64,000 nt of DNA from Hypericum androsaemum (taxonomy: Eukaryota > Streptophyta > Magnoliopsida > Malpighiales > Hypericaceae). Position 1 is the stretch's first letter. Each line of letters opens with the position of its first letter. The stretch is taken from the NCBI GenBank assembly GCA_963995505.1, contig OZ023186.1, positions 12,531,570 to 12,595,569 of the forward strand, given 5' to 3'. The notes under the pieces were generated by a model. The model was not told where the DNA came from. It did not search any database and worked only from the letters and a program-made list of their open reading frames with translations. Position numbers and translations under genes: made by a program. Positions 35,071-47,019 of this stretch are shown here, one piece after another.

Positions 35071-35292
35071 GCCTTATCTTGCCTTATCTTGCTTTTTCCT
35101 TGCCTTTTCTTGCATTTTCTTTCCTTATAATTCCTTATCTTTCTTTTTCTTGCCTTATCTTGCATTTTTCGGCCTTTTCATGCCTTATCTTGCCTTATCT
35201 TGCTTTTTCCTTGCCTTTTCTTGCATTTTCTTTCCTTATAATTCCTTATCTTTCTTTTTCTTGCCTTATCTTGCATTTTTCGGCCTTTTCAT
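35071..35292 (+). repeat. 111-bp perfect tandem duplication in the array
   Basis: The segment containing TTATAATTCC and the rare TTTTTCGGCC phrase is present twice in a row with an exact 111-bp offset (CGGCC at 35170 and 35281). 111 bp equals eleven basic units plus one base. No mismatch was seen, so it is recent. Confidence 0.9.
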
Positions 35293-36007
35293 GCCTTATC
35301 TTGCCTTTTCCATGCCTTTTCTTGCCTTTTCTTTCCTTTTCTTGCCTATTACATGCCTTTGCTTGCCTTTTCCTGCCTGATCTTGCCTTTTTTTGCCTTA
35401 TCTTTCTTTTTCTTTCCTTTTCTTGCCTTATCTTACCTTTTCCTGCCTTTCCTTGCCTTTTCTTTCCTTATCTTGCTCTTTCTTTCCTTTTCTTGCCTTT
35501 TCCTTGCCTTTTCTTTCCTTTTCTTGCATTTTCTTTCCTTTTCCTTACATTTTCTTTCCTTTTCTTGCCTTTTCCATGCCTTTTCTTTCCTTTTCTTGCA
35601 TTTTCTTTCCTTTTCCTTACATTTTCTTTCCTTTTCTTAACTTTTCATGCCTTTTCATTCCTTTTCATGCCTTTTCTTTATTTTTCATGCCTTTTCCATG
35701 CCTTTTCTTTCCTTTTCTTGCATTTTATTTCCTTTTCCTTGCCTTTTCTTGACTTATCTTGCCTTTTCTTGACTTACCTTGCCTTTTCATGCCTTTTCTT
35801 GCCTTTTCTTGCCTTATCTTGCCTTTTTCTTTCCTTATCTTTTCTTTTGCTTCCTTTTTCTTGCCTCATCTTTCATTTTCTTTTCTTTTCTTTTCTTGCC
35901 TTGCCTTTCCTTTTCTTGCCTTTTCTTGCCTTATCTTGCCTTTTCTTTCCATTTCCTTGCCTTTTCTTAACTTATCTTGCCTTATCTTGCCTTTTCCTTG
36001 CCCTTTC

Positions 36008-36784
36008 TGATGTGAGCAAGCCTACGGATGCACCAACTATCAAGCTTGTAGACTCGAAGCAAGTTCAAGTTCCAATTGGGCCAATGACAAGAGCAAGAGC
36101 TAGGAAGTTGCAATCTGATTTCAATGGACTAATGCATGAAGTTTGGGCTCAATCAAGTGCGTGGAGGACCAAGGACGTCCAAGAAGCCCAAGGGAGGCCC
36201 ATGCACGTTTTGGAGGCTGAATGGGAAGCTTGACATGCACGAAAGCTTCTAGATGCATGCGCACATGGAGAATCAAGAAGAATCAGCCTATTTAGGCCAT
36301 GCATCTAATTGTTTTGGACGTGCAACTAGTAGCTATTCCTTGTTTAGTTGCATAAGTTCGGCCAGAATCTCCTTAGAATAGGAAAGAGAGTTTTGGCCAG
36401 CCTTTGAATTCCTTTTAAGGAGTTAGCTTGTTTAGGAATATTTTGGTACTTTGGGAGCCTATATAAAGAGGACTCCTAGCAATAAAACGTACACACACAA
36501 TTCGGAAATACTTAGCATTGGCTAGTTGAGAGTTTGATACTCGTTTGTTCTTGCTTAGGCTGGTGAGTCGTCTTGGCTAGAATTTATCCTTCACTTATCA
36601 AGCGGATATTCCATCCCCGTTTGTGGCGTGATACGACCTTAGGTCAAGGTTCAGAAGCCCTTGCAGCGGGTTGAGGTACAAATTCGTGCCTTAGTTCGTG
36701 TAAGTTCTTGTGAGTTGTGATCTGTTCCATTCTAAAGTAACAAACGGTCCGAGTTGTGAATCTTTTCCGCGGAGATTCATATCA
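36008..36784 (+). repeat. Element C 5' LTR with 28-bp deletion
   Basis: 777 bp, TGATGTGAG to TTCATATCA. Relative to the 805-bp 3' LTR it lacks 28 bp just after 36338. The deleted segment (about 42296-42323 in the 3' LTR) is flanked by TATTC direct repeats. The deletion is in U3 upstream of the TATA box. Confidence 0.93.
36460..36486 (+). promoter_or_regulatory. Element C LTR TATA box and AATAAA signal
   Basis: TATATAAAG at 36460-36468 and AATAAA at 36481-36486, as in element B. Confidence 0.7.
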
Positions 36785-36786
36785 GT

Positions 36787-36799
36787 TGGTATCAGAGCT
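36787..36799 (+). other. Element C primer-binding site (initiator tRNA-Met)
   Basis: TGGTATCAGAGCT two bases after the LTR end. Confidence 0.92.
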
Positions 36800-37402
36800 T
36801 AGCTTGTTACTTTAGTTCATTATCCTTGTTATTTTTGTTCTTGTTGGTTCGTTTTGTTGCTTGTTATTTTTTTTGTTCTTTGTTGGTTCGTTTTCTCTCC
36901 TCGCTGTTTGAGAGAAAAGAGAGGAAAACAAACGAGTGAAGCAAGAAAAGAAAGGAAAGAAAAGAAAAGAAAAAAAAAAAAAAAAAAAAAAAAGGAAAGA
37001 AAAGAAAAAGAAGAAGGAAGTCGCAAGCTAAAGAGGAAGCAAGCTAAATTGGAAGTCTCAACCTAAAGAGGAAGCAAATCCGAGGGAAGCTAGCAAACTA
37101 AGGAGGCGCAACGGCTGATCAAGAAAGGGGACGAGCAAGACTAAAAGAAAGACCAAAGAGGAACTTTAACATTCTGTTTGTTAAAGCGTGAAGCTCAAGC
37201 AAGGCCGTTCTAGCCTTAGTAAGAACATACAAGTATCACGAGAGGAAAAAGGCAAGAGTGTGCGAGTACCTTAGAGAGAAAAGCCAAATATTTGAGTGCA
37301 AACACGAGTGAACTTGAGTGCACCATACATTGAGAGTATACACGTAAGGGAGTGAGCTTGTGAGGCCATATTTTTTACTAACCAATTTTTCTTGCAGCAA
37401 AC
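36800..37402 (+). other. Element C untranslated leader
   Basis: 603 bp, collinear with the leader of B. The purine microsatellite at about 36942-37017 has a long A-run, and one copy of the AAGCTAAAGAGGAAGC phrase is missing. No usable frame. Confidence 0.75.
37376..37397 (+). promoter_or_regulatory. Splice-acceptor-like motif before gag ATG (element C)
   Basis: TACTAAC (37376-37382), a T-rich tract and TTGCAG ending at 37397, five bases before the ATG. A GTAAGT donor-like site lies at 36700-36705. Confidence 0.45.
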
Positions 37403-40400
37403 ATGTCGCATGAAGGTCAAACTATGGAAAACATAGACCTTAAGTTATTAGTGGATGCCTTGGCCGGGAAGCTCGAGCGGATGGTGCAAGCTCAGATGGA
37501 GCCTTTGCAACTACGCGTGGATGCCGTGGAGAATTCTCGTGACAACCCCCATACGCGAGGCGAACTCCAAAGGCGTAGGAGAGGAGTACCTATTGGAGAG
37601 TCGAGCGGAGCTGATTCTGAATCGGAAGAAGGCGTAGGCTCTACAAGGAGTCTTAGGAGAGCAAGAACAAACCGTCCACCTAGGGAGGCAAGGCCAAAGA
37701 GAGACGACAACATAGGGAGTATCAAACTGAAGATACCTTCCTTTGCTGGTCGTTCTGACCCGGAGGCGTACTTAGAGTGGGAGAAGAAGATTGAGTTCGT
37801 GTTTGATTGCCACAATAGCTCCGAAGAAAAGAAGGTAAAACTTGCCATCACCGAATTCACTGATTATGCTATAACTTGGTGGGATCAACTTGTGACTAGC
37901 AGGAGGAGAAATAGAGAACGCCCTATAGCTACTTGGGAAGACATGAAAGTGGTGATGAGGAAGAGATTTGTTCCAAGTCATTACTATAGAGAGCTGTATA
38001 AGAAGTTACAAGGAATGAGGCAAGGAAGTTTGAGTGTGGAGGAGTATTTCAAACAGATGGAGATGGCCATGATAAGAGCTGATATAGATGAAGATAGAGA
38101 AGTTACAATGGCAAGGTTCTTGAATGGACTCAATCCTGAAATTCAAGACAAAGTTGAGTTGCAACACTATGTGGAGTTGGAGGACATGGTGCATATGGCA
38201 ACGAAAATTGAGAAGCAACTCAAGAGAGGAGAGGGGAGAACAAAAGCTACATCGAATTCTACTTGGAAGCCAAACTACCAAAAGAAGTTTGACAAGCCAC
38301 AAGCAGCCAAAGTAGAGCATAAATCCGAGAGTTCTCAAGCTAATTCTCAAAGGAAAGTGGAAGTCACTCCAGCTAGGAACCGTGACATCAAGTGCTTTAA
38401 GTGTCAAGGAAGAGGGCACATCTCAAGTCAATGCCCTAACAAGCAAGCAATGGTGATCAAGGAGAGTGGAGAGATTGAAACTGAAGAAGAGGATTCGGAG
38501 CATGAAAGCATGCCTTCTTTGGAGGACATATCCGAGGAAGAGTACCAAGCTGCTGAGAGGCTTACTCTTGTGTCTAGAAGAGCATTGAATGTGCAAGTAA
38601 AAGAAGAAAATGATGTGGCTCAAAGAGAAAATATTTTTCACACAAGGTGCTATGTCAAAGACAAGGTGTGTAGTGTCATCATAGATGGAGGAAGTTGTGC
38701 TAATGTTGCAAGTACTACTATGGTGGAGAAGTTAGGGTTACTCACAGGAAAACACCCTAAGCCTTACAAACTACAATGGCTGAATGATAGTGGAGAAGTA
38801 CGAGTGATGAAGCAAGTATTGGTAGCATTCCGCATTGGCAACTATGAGGATGAAGTGTTGTGTGATGTTGTACCAATGCAAGCTGGTCACCTATTGTTAG
38901 GAAGGCCGTGGCAGTTTGATAGGAAAGTGCATCATGATGGCTACACCAACAAGTATTCATTTATACTTAAGAAGAGAGTAATCACCTTGGCACCCTTGTC
39001 ACCATCACAAGTTTGTGAAGATCAACGTCAGTTGCAAAAAGAAAGTGATGAGCAAAGAGAGCGTGACAAGAAGAAAAAGAATGAGAGGAGAGAAGAAGCC
39101 GAAAAAAAGATAAGAAAAACGGCCAATGGAGAGGAAAAGATTGAGAAAACAAAAGAAGCCGGAAAAACAGAAATTAAGACGGCCAAAGAGAGAAAAAACG
39201 AGAGTTGGAAAAAGAGTTACTATGTGGGAACAAGTGATATTAAGCAAGCGTGCTTTACAAAGAAGCCTATGATCTTACTTCGGTATCGGGAGGCACTTCT
39301 AAACACTAACGAGCTTGAACCACATGTACCTAGTACGGTTGTGTCTCTTTTGCAGGATTACAAGGATGTCTTTCCCGATGAGCTACCACCTGGTTTGCCA
39401 CCTATTCGTGGGATTGAACATCAAATAGACTTTGTCCCGGGAGCTACCATACCTAACCGTCCCGCATATAGAAGCAATCCTGAAGAGACAAAGGAGCTTG
39501 AGAAGCAAGTCAACGAGCTGTTGGAGAAAGGGTACGTAAGAGAGAGCATGAGTCCATGTGCTGTTCCAGTCCTACTTGTGCCCAAGAAGGATAAAACATG
39601 GAGAATGTGTGTTGATTGCCGAGCAGTCAACAACATAACGGTAAAATATCGTCACCCTATCCCTCGTTTAGATGACATGTTAGATGAGTTGCATGGTTCT
39701 TGCATGTTTTCTAAGATTGATTTGAAGAGTGGTTATCATCAAATTAGGATGAAAGAAGGAGATGAGTGGAAGACTGCTTTTAAAACTAAGTATGGGTTGT
39801 ATGAGTGGATGGTCATGCCATTTGGTTTGTCCAACGCACCTAGCACGTTTATGCGACTCATGAATCATGTTCTACGTCCATTCATTGGTAAATTTGTAGT
39901 TGTTTACTTTGATGATATACTCATCTATAGCAAGAACGTGGGGGATCATCTAGAACATTTGAAATCTGTCTTAGATGCACTTAGAGAAGAACAATTGTTT
40001 GCTAACTTGAAGAAGTGCACCTTTTGTACGGATAAGCTTGTATTCTTGGGTTTTGTTGTTGGAGCTAACGGAATACAGGTTGATGAAGAAAAGATCCGAG
40101 CTATCCGTGAATGGCCAAGCCCTACAAGTGTTGCTAATGTTAGGAGCTTTCATGGACTAGCTAGTTTTTATAGGAGATTTGTGAAGGACTTTAGTAGCAT
40201 AGCCGCACCCATAACTGAAGTCATCAAGAAGAACGTGGGCTTTACTTGGGGAGAAGCTCAAGAGAAGGCTTTCCAACTACTGAAAGGGAAGTTGACTAAT
40301 GCACCCTTGTTAGCTTTACCTAATTTCTCTAAGACTTTTGAAATAGAGTGTGATGCTTCTGGTGTAGGAATTGGGGCTGTCCTTATGCAAGAAGGAAGAC

Positions 40401-42190
40401 CCATTGCATACTTTAGTGAGAAACTAAGTGGTGCAACCTTGAATTACCCGACCTATGACAAGGAGTTGTACGCACTAGTTCGAGCATTAGAGACATGGCA
40501 GCACTACTTGTGGCCAAAGGAGTTCGTGATTCACACTGATCATGAGTCACTCAAGCACTTAAAGGGGCAACACAAGCTGAACAAGAGGCATGCACGATGG
40601 GTGGAATTCATTGAGACATTTCCTTATGTCATTCGCTACAAGCAAGGTAAGGAAAATGTAGTGGCTGATGCACTATCACGAAGGTACGCCTTGATCTCAA
40701 CTCTTGATGCTAAACTACTTGGCTTTGAACACATTAAAGAGTTGTATGTTGATGATGTTGATTTTAGCGAGTTGTTTAGATCAACTGAAAGAAGTGCATT
40801 TGGTAAGTTCTTTCGTAATGAAGGTTACCTATTTCGTGAAAACAAACTTTGTGTGCCTAATTGTTCGATGCGAGAATTACTAATTCAGGAGGCACATGGA
40901 GGTGGCTTAATGGGGCATTTTGGAATTGCAAAGACCTTGGCAATGCTACAAGATCATTTCTTTTGGCCACACATGAAGAGAGACGTTGAGAGAGTTTGTG
41001 GTCGTTGCATCACTTGCAAGCAAGCCAAGTCAAAGGTAAAACCCCATGGTTTGTACACCCCACTACCTATACCTAGTGAGCCCTGGATTGATATCTCTAT
41101 GGATTTTGTGTTAGGCCTACCTAGGACTAAGCGTGGAAGAGATCCAATTTTTGTGGTAGTGGATAGGTTTTCTAAGATGGCACATTTCATTCCATGTCAT
41201 AAGACTGATGATGCTTCAAACATTGCTGATTTGTTCTTTAGAGAGGTTGTTAGGTTGCATGGCATGCCTAGGACAATTATCTCTGATAGAGATGCTAAGT
41301 TCCTAAGTTACTTTTGGAAGACCTTGTGGTGCAAGTTAGGTACTAAGTTGTTGTTTTCTACCACTTGTCATCCTCAAACTGATGGTCAAACTGAAGTAGT
41401 AAATAGGACTTTGTCTACACTTTTGAGAGCACTCATTAAGCATAACATTAAGACTTGGGAAGACTGTTTGCCTCATGTTGAGTTTGCTTATAATCGTTCT
41501 GTTCATTCTGCTACTCAATTCTCACCATTTGAGCTTGTTTATGGATTTAATCCTTTGACTCCATTGGATTTATCACCTCTACCTTCGAGTGAGCATGTTA
41601 ACTTAGATGGCAAGAAGAAAGCTGAATTTGTCAAGCAGTTACATGAGAAAGCTAGAATGAACATCGAGAAGCGCATGGAGCACTATGCAAGGCAAGCAAA
41701 CAAAGGAAGGCGCAAGGTTGTCTTTGAGCCGGGCGATTGGGTTTGGCTACATATGAGGAAAGAGCGTTTTCCTGTCCAAAGACGTTCAAAGTTGCTACCA
41801 CGGGGAGATGGTCCATTCCAAGTGCTAGAACGCATTAATGATAATGCCTACAAGCTAGACCTTCCGGGTGAGTATAGTGTAAGTGCTTCGTTTAACGTGG
41901 CTGACTTGAGTCCGTTTGATGTAGGTGATGATTTGAGGACAAATCCTTTTCAAGAGGAGGGGACTGATGTGAGCAAGCCTACGGATGCACCAACTATCAA
42001 GCTTGTAGACTCGAAGCAAGTTCAAGTTCCAATTGGGCCAATGACAAGAGCAAGAGCTAGGAAGTTGCAATCTGATTTCAATGGACTAATGCATGAAGTT
42101 TGGGCTCAATCAAGTGCGTGGAGGACCAAGGACGTCCAAGAAGCCCAAGGGAGGCCCATGCACGTGTTGGAGGCTGAATGGGAAGCTTGA
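37403..42190 (+). CDS. Element C Gag-Pol polyprotein (1595 aa), intact
   Basis: Same length, domain order and landmark positions as the element B product: Gag capsid region ~106, CCHC 331-344, IDGGS protease Asp ~428, YFDD 835-838, RNase H from ~984, HHCC from ~1165, DDE residues 1234/1295/1331, LTR-encoded tail from ~1521. It begins [12 protein letters not shown] where B has [12 protein letters not shown]. The C-terminal tail differs from B over its last half ([20 protein letters not shown] instead of [20 protein letters not shown]). No stop or frameshift was seen, so it could serve as a source of proteins for defective relatives. Confidence 0.96.
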   Translation: MSHEGQTMENIDLKLLVDALAGKLERMVQAQMEPLQLRVDAVENSRDNPHTRGELQRRRRGVPIGESSGADSESEEGVGSTRSLRRARTNRPPREARPKRDDNIGSIKLKIPSFAGRSDPEAYLEWEKKIEFVFDCHNSSEEKKVKLAITEFTDYAITWWDQLVTSRRRNRERPIATWEDMKVVMRKRFVPSHYYRELYKKLQGMRQGSLSVEEYFKQMEMAMIRADIDEDREVTMARFLNGLNPEIQDKVELQHYVELEDMVHMATKIEKQLKRGEGRTKATSNSTWKPNYQKKFDKPQAAKVEHKSESSQANSQRKVEVTPARNRDIKCFKCQGRGHISSQCPNKQAMVIKESGEIETEEEDSEHESMPSLEDISEEEYQAAERLTLVSRRALNVQVKEENDVAQRENIFHTRCYVKDKVCSVIIDGGSCANVASTTMVEKLGLLTGKHPKPYKLQWLNDSGEVRVMKQVLVAFRIGNYEDEVLCDVVPMQAGHLLLGRPWQFDRKVHHDGYTNKYSFILKKRVITLAPLSPSQVCEDQRQLQKESDEQRERDKKKKNERREEAEKKIRKTANGEEKIEKTKEAGKTEIKTAKERKNESWKKSYYVGTSDIKQACFTKKPMILLRYREALLNTNELEPHVPSTVVSLLQDYKDVFPDELPPGLPPIRGIEHQIDFVPGATIPNRPAYRSNPEETKELEKQVNELLEKGYVRESMSPCAVPVLLVPKKDKTWRMCVDCRAVNNITVKYRHPIPRLDDMLDELHGSCMFSKIDLKSGYHQIRMKEGDEWKTAFKTKYGLYEWMVMPFGLSNAPSTFMRLMNHVLRPFIGKFVVVYFDDILIYSKNVGDHLEHLKSVLDALREEQLFANLKKCTFCTDKLVFLGFVVGANGIQVDEEKIRAIREWPSPTSVANVRSFHGLASFYRRFVKDFSSIAAPITEVIKKNVGFTWGEAQEKAFQLLKGKLTNAPLLALPNFSKTFEIECDASGVGIGAVLMQEGRPIAYFSEKLSGATLNYPTYDKELYALVRALETWQHYLWPKEFVIHTDHESLKHLKGQHKLNKRHARWVEFIETFPYVIRYKQGKENVVADALSRRYALISTLDAKLLGFEHIKELYVDDVDFSELFRSTERSAFGKFFRNEGYLFRENKLCVPNCSMRELLIQEAHGGGLMGHFGIAKTLAMLQDHFFWPHMKRDVERVCGRCITCKQAKSKVKPHGLYTPLPIPSEPWIDISMDFVLGLPRTKRGRDPIFVVVDRFSKMAHFIPCHKTDDASNIADLFFREVVRLHGMPRTIISDRDAKFLSYFWKTLWCKLGTKLLFSTTCHPQTDGQTEVVNRTLSTLLRALIKHNIKTWEDCLPHVEFAYNRSVHSATQFSPFELVYGFNPLTPLDLSPLPSSEHVNLDGKKKAEFVKQLHEKARMNIEKRMEHYARQANKGRRKVVFEPGDWVWLHMRKERFPVQRRSKLLPRGDGPFQVLERINDNAYKLDLPGEYSVSASFNVADLSPFDVGDDLRTNPFQEEGTDVSKPTDAPTIKLVDSKQVQVPIGPMTRARARKLQSDFNGLMHEVWAQSSAWRTKDVQEAQGRPMHVLEAEWEA
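41952..41964 (+). other. Element C polypurine tract
   Basis: AAGAGGAGGGGAC directly before the 3' LTR, inside the coding frame. Confidence 0.88.
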
Positions 42191-42769
42191 CATGCACGAA
42201 AGCTTCTAGATGCATGCGCACATGGAGAATCAAGAAGAATCAGCCTATTTAGGCCATGCATCTAATTGTTTTGGACGTGCAACTAGTAGCTATTCTATTA
42301 GATATTATTTGCTTATATTATTCCTTGTTTAGTTGCATAAGTTCGGCCAGAATCTCCTTAGAATAGGAAAGAGAGTTTTGGCCAGCCTTTGAATTCCTTT
42401 TAAGGAGTTAGCTTGTTTAGGAATATTTTGGTACTTTGGGAGCCTATATAAAGAGGACTCCTAGCAATAAAACGTAGACACACAATTCGGAAATACTTAG
42501 CATTGGCTAGTTGAGAGTTTGATACTCGTTTGTTCTTGCTTAGGCTGGTGAGTCGTCTTGGCTAGAATTTATCCTTCACTTATCAAGCGGATATTCCATC
42601 CCCGTTTGTGGCGTGATACGACCTTAGGTCAAGGTTCAGAAGCCCTTGCAGCGGGTTGAGGTACAAATTCGTGCCTTAGTTCGTGTAAGTTCTTGTGAGT
42701 TGTGATCTGTTCCATTCTAAAGTAACAAACGGTCCGAGTTGTGAATCTTTTCCGCGGAGATTCATATCA
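41965..42769 (+). repeat. Element C 3' LTR
   Basis: 805 bp, TGATGTGAG to TTCATATCA. It contains the polyprotein stop (42188-42190), TATA near 42444 and AATAAA near 42465. It retains the 28 bp lost from the 5' LTR. Confidence 0.94.
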
Positions 42770-45700
42770 CTTTCTTTCCTTATCTTGCCTTTTCAGGCCT
42801 TTTCTTGACTTAAATTTCTTTTTCGTGCCTTTTCTTGCCTTTTCCTTGCCTTTTCTTTCCTTATCTTGCCTTTTCTTGCCTTATCTTGCCTTTTCCTTGC
42901 CTTTTCTTGCCTTACCTTGCCTTTTCTTACCTAATCTTGCCTTTTCTTTCCTTTTCATGCCTTTTCTTGCCTTTTCTTTTCTTTTCTTTCCTTTTCTTGC
43001 CTTTTCATGCCTTTTCCTTTCCTTTTCTTTCCTTATCATTCCTTTTCTTGCCTTTTCCTTGCCTTTTCTTTCCTTTTCTTATCTTTTCTTGCCTTTTCTT
43101 GCTTCATCTTTCATTTTCTTTTCTTTTCTTGCCTTTCCTTTTCCTTTTCCTTTTCTTGCCCTATCTTACCTTATCTTGCCTTTTCTTGCCTTATCTTGCC
43201 TTTTCTTTTATTTTCCTTGCTGTTTCTTTCCTTTTCTTGCCTTATCTTGCCTTTTCATGCCTTTTCTTGCCTTATCTTTCCTTTTCTTGCCTTTTCTTGC
43301 CTTAGCTTGTCTTATCTTGCCCTATCTTTCCTTTTCTTTCCTTTTCTTGCATTATCTTGCCTTTTCTTACCTTTTCATGGCTTTTCTTCCCTTTTCTGGC
43401 CTTTTCATGCCTTTTCCTGCCTTTTCCTTGCCTCTTCTTTCCTTTTTTTGCATTTTCTTGCAATATCCTTGCCTTTCTTAACTTTTCTTACATTTTCTTG
43501 CTTTTTCCATGCCTTTTCTTCCAAATTCCTTGCCTTTTCCTTGCCTTTTCTGGCCTGATCTTAACTTTTATAGCCTTATCTTGCCTTATCTTTCATTTTC
43601 ATTCCTTTTCTTTCCTTTTCTTGCCTTCTCTTGCCTTTTCTTACCTTTTCTTGCCTTTTCTTTCCTTTTCTTGCCTTTTTCATTTTATTATGTTTTTTTG
43701 TATTTTCTTGCCTTATTATGCCCTTTCCTTGCCTTTTCATGCCTTTTCTTGACTTTTTTTTCCTTTTCTTGCCTTGTCTTCCCTTATCTTTCCTATTCTT
43801 TCCTTTTTTAACCTTTTCTTACCTTATCTTGCCTTTTCTTGCCTTTTCCTTGCCTTTTCTTGCCTTACCTTACCTTTCTTACCTTATCTTGCCTTATCGT
43901 TCCTTTTCTTTCCTTTCCTTGCCTTATCTTGCCTTTTCTTATCTTTTCATGCCTTATCTTACCTTTTCATGCCTTTCCTAGCCTTTTCCTTGCCTTTTCT
44001 AGCCTTATCTTTCCTTTTTTTGCCTTTTCTTGACTTTTCTTACCTTATCTTGCCTTTTTGTTGTCTTTTCAGGCCTTTTCCATGCCTTTTCTTTCCTTTT
44101 CTTGCCTTTTCTTGCCTATTGCTTTCTTTTCCTTGCCTTTTCTTGACTTTTCCTTGCCTTTTCCTTTCTGATCTTGCCTTTTCTTGCCTTATCATTCCCT
44201 TTCTTACCTTTTCTTTCCTTTTTTTCCTTTTCTTGCCTTTCTTACCTTATCTTGCCTTTTTCTTGACTTTTCATGCCTTTTCTTGCTTTTTCTTTCATTT
44301 TCTTGCCTTTTCTTGCCTATTCCTTCCCTTTTCTTGCCTTTTTCTTGCCTTTTCCTATCAGATCTTGCCTTTTCTTGCCTTTTCTTTCATTTTCATGCCT
44401 TTTCGTGCCTTTTCTGTGCCTTTTCTTGCCTTATCTTACCATTTCTTGCCTTTTCTTCCTTTTCATGCCTTTTCTTTTCTTTTCTTGCCTTTTCTTGCCT
44501 TTTCCTTGTCTTTTCTTGCCTTTTCTTGACTTATCTTGCCTAATCTTTCCTTTTCTTACCTTATCTTGCATTGTATTTCTTGCCTTTTTTTGCATTTTCT
44601 TGCATTTTCTTTCCTTTTCTTGCCCTTTCTTTCCTTTTCTTGCCTTTTCATGCCTTTGTCTTGCCTTTTCTTTTCTTTGCATGCCATTTTTTTCCTTTTC
44701 CTTGTCTTTTCTTGCCTTTTCTTGCCTTTTCCTTGCCTTTTCTTGCCTTTTCTTGACTTATCTTGCCTAATCTTTCCTTTTCTTTCCTTTTCTTACCTTA
44801 TCTTGCATTGTATTTCTTATCTTTTCTTGCATTTACTTGCCTTTTCTTGATCAATCTTGCCTTTTCTTGCCTTATCTTGCCTTATCTTGCACTTGCATTC
44901 CTTATCTTGCCTTTTCTTGCCTTTTCATGCCTTTTCTTCTCTTTCTTGCCTTATCATGCCTCTTCCTTCCCTTTTCTTTCCTTATCTTACCTTTTTTCCC
45001 TTTTCCTTGCCTTTTCTTTCTTTTTTCTTGCCTCATCTTTCATTTTCTTTTTTTTTTCTTGCCTTTCCTTCATTTTTCTTGCCCTATCTTGCCTTATCTT
45101 GCCTTGTCTTCCCTTTTCTTTCCTTTTCCTTGCCCTTTCTTTTCTTTTCTTGCCGTTTCATGCCTTTTGCTGCCATATTTTTCATTTTCATGCCTTATCT
45201 TGCCTTTTCTTGCCTTATCTTGCCTTTTCTTGCCTTATCTTACCTTTTCTTGCCTTACCTTATCTTATCTTGCCCTATTTTTCCTTTTCTTTCCTTTTCT
45301 TGCCTTATCTTGCTTTTTCTTACCTTTTCATGCCATTTCTTGCCTTTTTAGGCCTTTTCATACCTCTTCTTGGCTTTTCAGGCCTTTTCATGCCTTTTCC
45401 TGCCTTTTCCTTACTTTTTCTTCTCTTTTCTTGCCTTATCTTTCCTTTTCTTGCCTTTTCTTGCCATATCCTTTCCTTGCTTACCTTATCTTGCCTTTTT
45501 CTTGGCTTTTTCTGGCCTTTTCATGCTTTTTCCATGCCTTTTCTTGCCTTTTCTTGCCTTTTCTTGCATTTTTCTTGCCTTTTCCTTGCCTTTTCTGGCC
45601 TGATCTTACCTTTTATTGCCTTATCTTACCTTATCTTTCCTTTCCTTTCCTTCTCTTGCCTTATCTTACCTTTTCTTACCTTTTCTTGCCTTTTGTTTCC

Positions 45701-45964
45701 TTTTCTTACCTTTTCTCACCTTTTCTTTCCTTTTATTGCCTTTTCTTGCATTTTCTTGCATTTTCTTGCCTTGTTGTGCTTTTTTCTTGTCTTTTCTTGC
45801 CTTATGTTACCATTTCTTGCCCTTTATTGCCTCTTCCTGCCTTTTCTTGACTTATCTTTCCTTTTCTTGTCTATTCTCGCCTTATCTTGACTTATCTTTC
45901 CTTGTCTTTCCTTTTCATCCCTTTTCATGCCTTATCTTGCCTTTTCTTGCCTTTTCTTTCCTTT
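42770..45964 (+). repeat. 10-bp pyrimidine-rich minisatellite array, block 4
   Basis: Same unit and polarity. It begins with the CTTTC duplication of element C and runs to the boundary with composite D. It contains a local ~237-bp duplication. No gene or RNA is visible. Confidence 0.95.
44525..44820 (+). repeat. ~237-bp local duplication in the array
   Basis: The phrase CTTATCTTGCCTAATC followed by CTTATCTTGCATTGTATTTC occurs at about 44530-44580 and again at about 44758-44817 (TTGTATTTCT at 44571 and 44808), with an extra ~10-bp unit in the second copy. Confidence 0.7.
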
Positions 45965-46000
45965 TGATGTGAACCCTGTTACGGATCCACGCAAAATCCT
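45965..46000 (-). repeat. Truncated LTR end of composite D (left border)
   Basis: TGATGTGAACC followed by CGGATCCACGCAAAA matches the LTR end at 46677-46711 almost exactly, then similarity stops. Only about 31-36 bp of this LTR remain. Confidence 0.7.
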
Positions 46001-46435
46001 TTCTGCAATCTTCAAAGCTTTCCCCAAGTCGATCAAAACATAATCAAACTTGACAACTTCTAAGAAATCAATATGCTCAACATATTCAACATGGAAATCT
46101 GGAGACATGCAAGTAATGGGCTGAACGAACCTCTTCATTGTCAACCACAACAGCAAGTTCATCTTATTCACCATCAATAGCAGTTAAGCACATCTTCATA
46201 TGAACAACATCCTCCAATTCTGATTCATTGAACAAATCCCTCAAGTAAAGAAGTGACATGGCATGTTCATCAAAATAATCTCCATCGAACAAGTCAATAG
46301 AATATTCACCAAGTTCCTCCCATGTCAAAACCTCTTCTTCAAAAATCTCATCCCATTCATCACGGCCTCTATAATCTTTGGATCAAGCATTGACAAATCG
46401 GCTTCAAAATTTCTTCTCGTATAGTTGCGAGACAT
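46001..46435 (-). pseudogene. Unrecognised coding remnant in composite D
   Basis: Read on the minus strand from an ATG at 46433-46435 (MSRNYTRRNFEADLS), the frame stops after 37 codons. A second frame overlapping it continues with an acidic sequence (RDEWDEIFEEEVLTWEEL...) to a TAA near 46166, and further open stretches follow to the LTR end. This looks like one acidic frame broken by a frameshift and stops. No gag, protease, RT or integrase motif is seen and I do not recognise the product. Confidence 0.4.
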
Positions 46436-46661
46436 TTTTTTTCTAGAAACTTTGCTCTTTCCACTCTTTTTTTTGATTTTTTTTCAGCCTTCTTTCTCTT
46501 TCTTTTCTAGACTGCCTTCTTTTCTTTCTTTCTTTTTTTTCTTTTTTCGAACTATTTTCTACAACTAAACAACTATAAGAACTACAAACTTCAAACTCTC
46601 TAATCTGAACAAATAGATAAGGAAACGAATTGAAAGATAGATGAATCTGACGTAGAGCCTA
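46436..46661 (-). other. Leader-like segment of composite D
   Basis: Between the PBS and the ATG-like codon. On the minus strand it is purine-rich (GAAAGAAAGAAAAG and A-runs at about 46460-46550), resembling the leaders of the other families. No gene seen. Confidence 0.5.
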
Positions 46662-46674
46662 AGCTCTGATACCA
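46662..46674 (-). other. Reverse primer-binding site of composite D
   Basis: AGCTCTGATACCA is the exact complement of TGGTATCAGAGCT and sits two bases from the LTR end at 46677, showing that this piece is a minus-strand 5' end. Confidence 0.88.
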
Positions 46675-46676
46675 AC

Positions 46677-46958
46677 TGATGTGAACCCCATTACGGATCC
46701 ACGCAAAAGTCGGATCTATCTGCATTCAGATGGATGGAAATTTTGACCTGTTGTTTGCACCTCTGCAAGAACCTCGGTATGAACAACCTCGAGCTTAGGC
46801 TTATACGGATCAGTAAGGGTTTGGCTTTTGAATTGGAGATGACTTCTAATTATCTGATATCGAAATACTTGTTCTATTGGAAAGGAAGGTATCATCTTGC
46901 TCTAATCAAGTGCAGCCACGATGTTCAAAGATTTCATCTTGCTCCAGCATGGTTATGA
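46677..46958 (-). repeat. Diverged partial LTR of composite D (minus strand)
   Basis: Starts TGATGTGAACCCC. The part up to about 46795 is clearly homologous, inverted, to 47525-47632 (shared CGGTATGAACAAC and GATCTATCT phrases). Beyond that the match is weak. The piece is joined to a plus-strand fragment near 46974. Confidence 0.65.
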
Positions 46959-47006
46959 ATTGACAAAAGTATGATGGATGTGAGAATTTGAGGACAAATC
47001 CATTTC

Positions 47007-47019
47007 AAGAGGAGGCGAA
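47007..47019 (+). other. Polypurine tract of composite D (plus-strand part)
   Basis: AAGAGGAGGCGAA immediately precedes the LTR start at 47020. The preceding bases read as the end of a pol frame ([11 protein letters not shown]), as in A, B and C. Confidence 0.75.

Larger units (their letters stand above)
25053..36007 (+). repeat. 10-bp pyrimidine-rich minisatellite array, block 3
   Basis: Longest uninterrupted array block (about 11 kb), same unit and polarity as the others. It starts with the TTTTT duplication of B and ends with the CTTTC duplication of C (36003-36007). It holds the remainder of the 2.55-kb unit, a ~3.6-kb higher-order duplication, a 111-bp perfect tandem duplication and a ~72-bp one near 35523-35640. 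Confidence 0.95.
36008..42769 (+). mobile_element. Element C: Ty3/gypsy (CRM-like) LTR retrotransposon with intact ORF
   Basis: 6762 bp with target duplication CTTTC (36003-36007 and 42770-42774). The polyprotein is intact and almost identical to that of B. The 5' LTR has a 28-bp deletion relative to the 3' LTR, plus at least two substitutions (near 36206 and 36488). It is a recent, possibly competent copy. Confidence 0.96.

Noticed and set aside
46734..46958. 75-codon plus-strand frame in composite D
   Set aside because: It overlaps an inverted, degraded LTR, has no recognisable domain and no context for expression.
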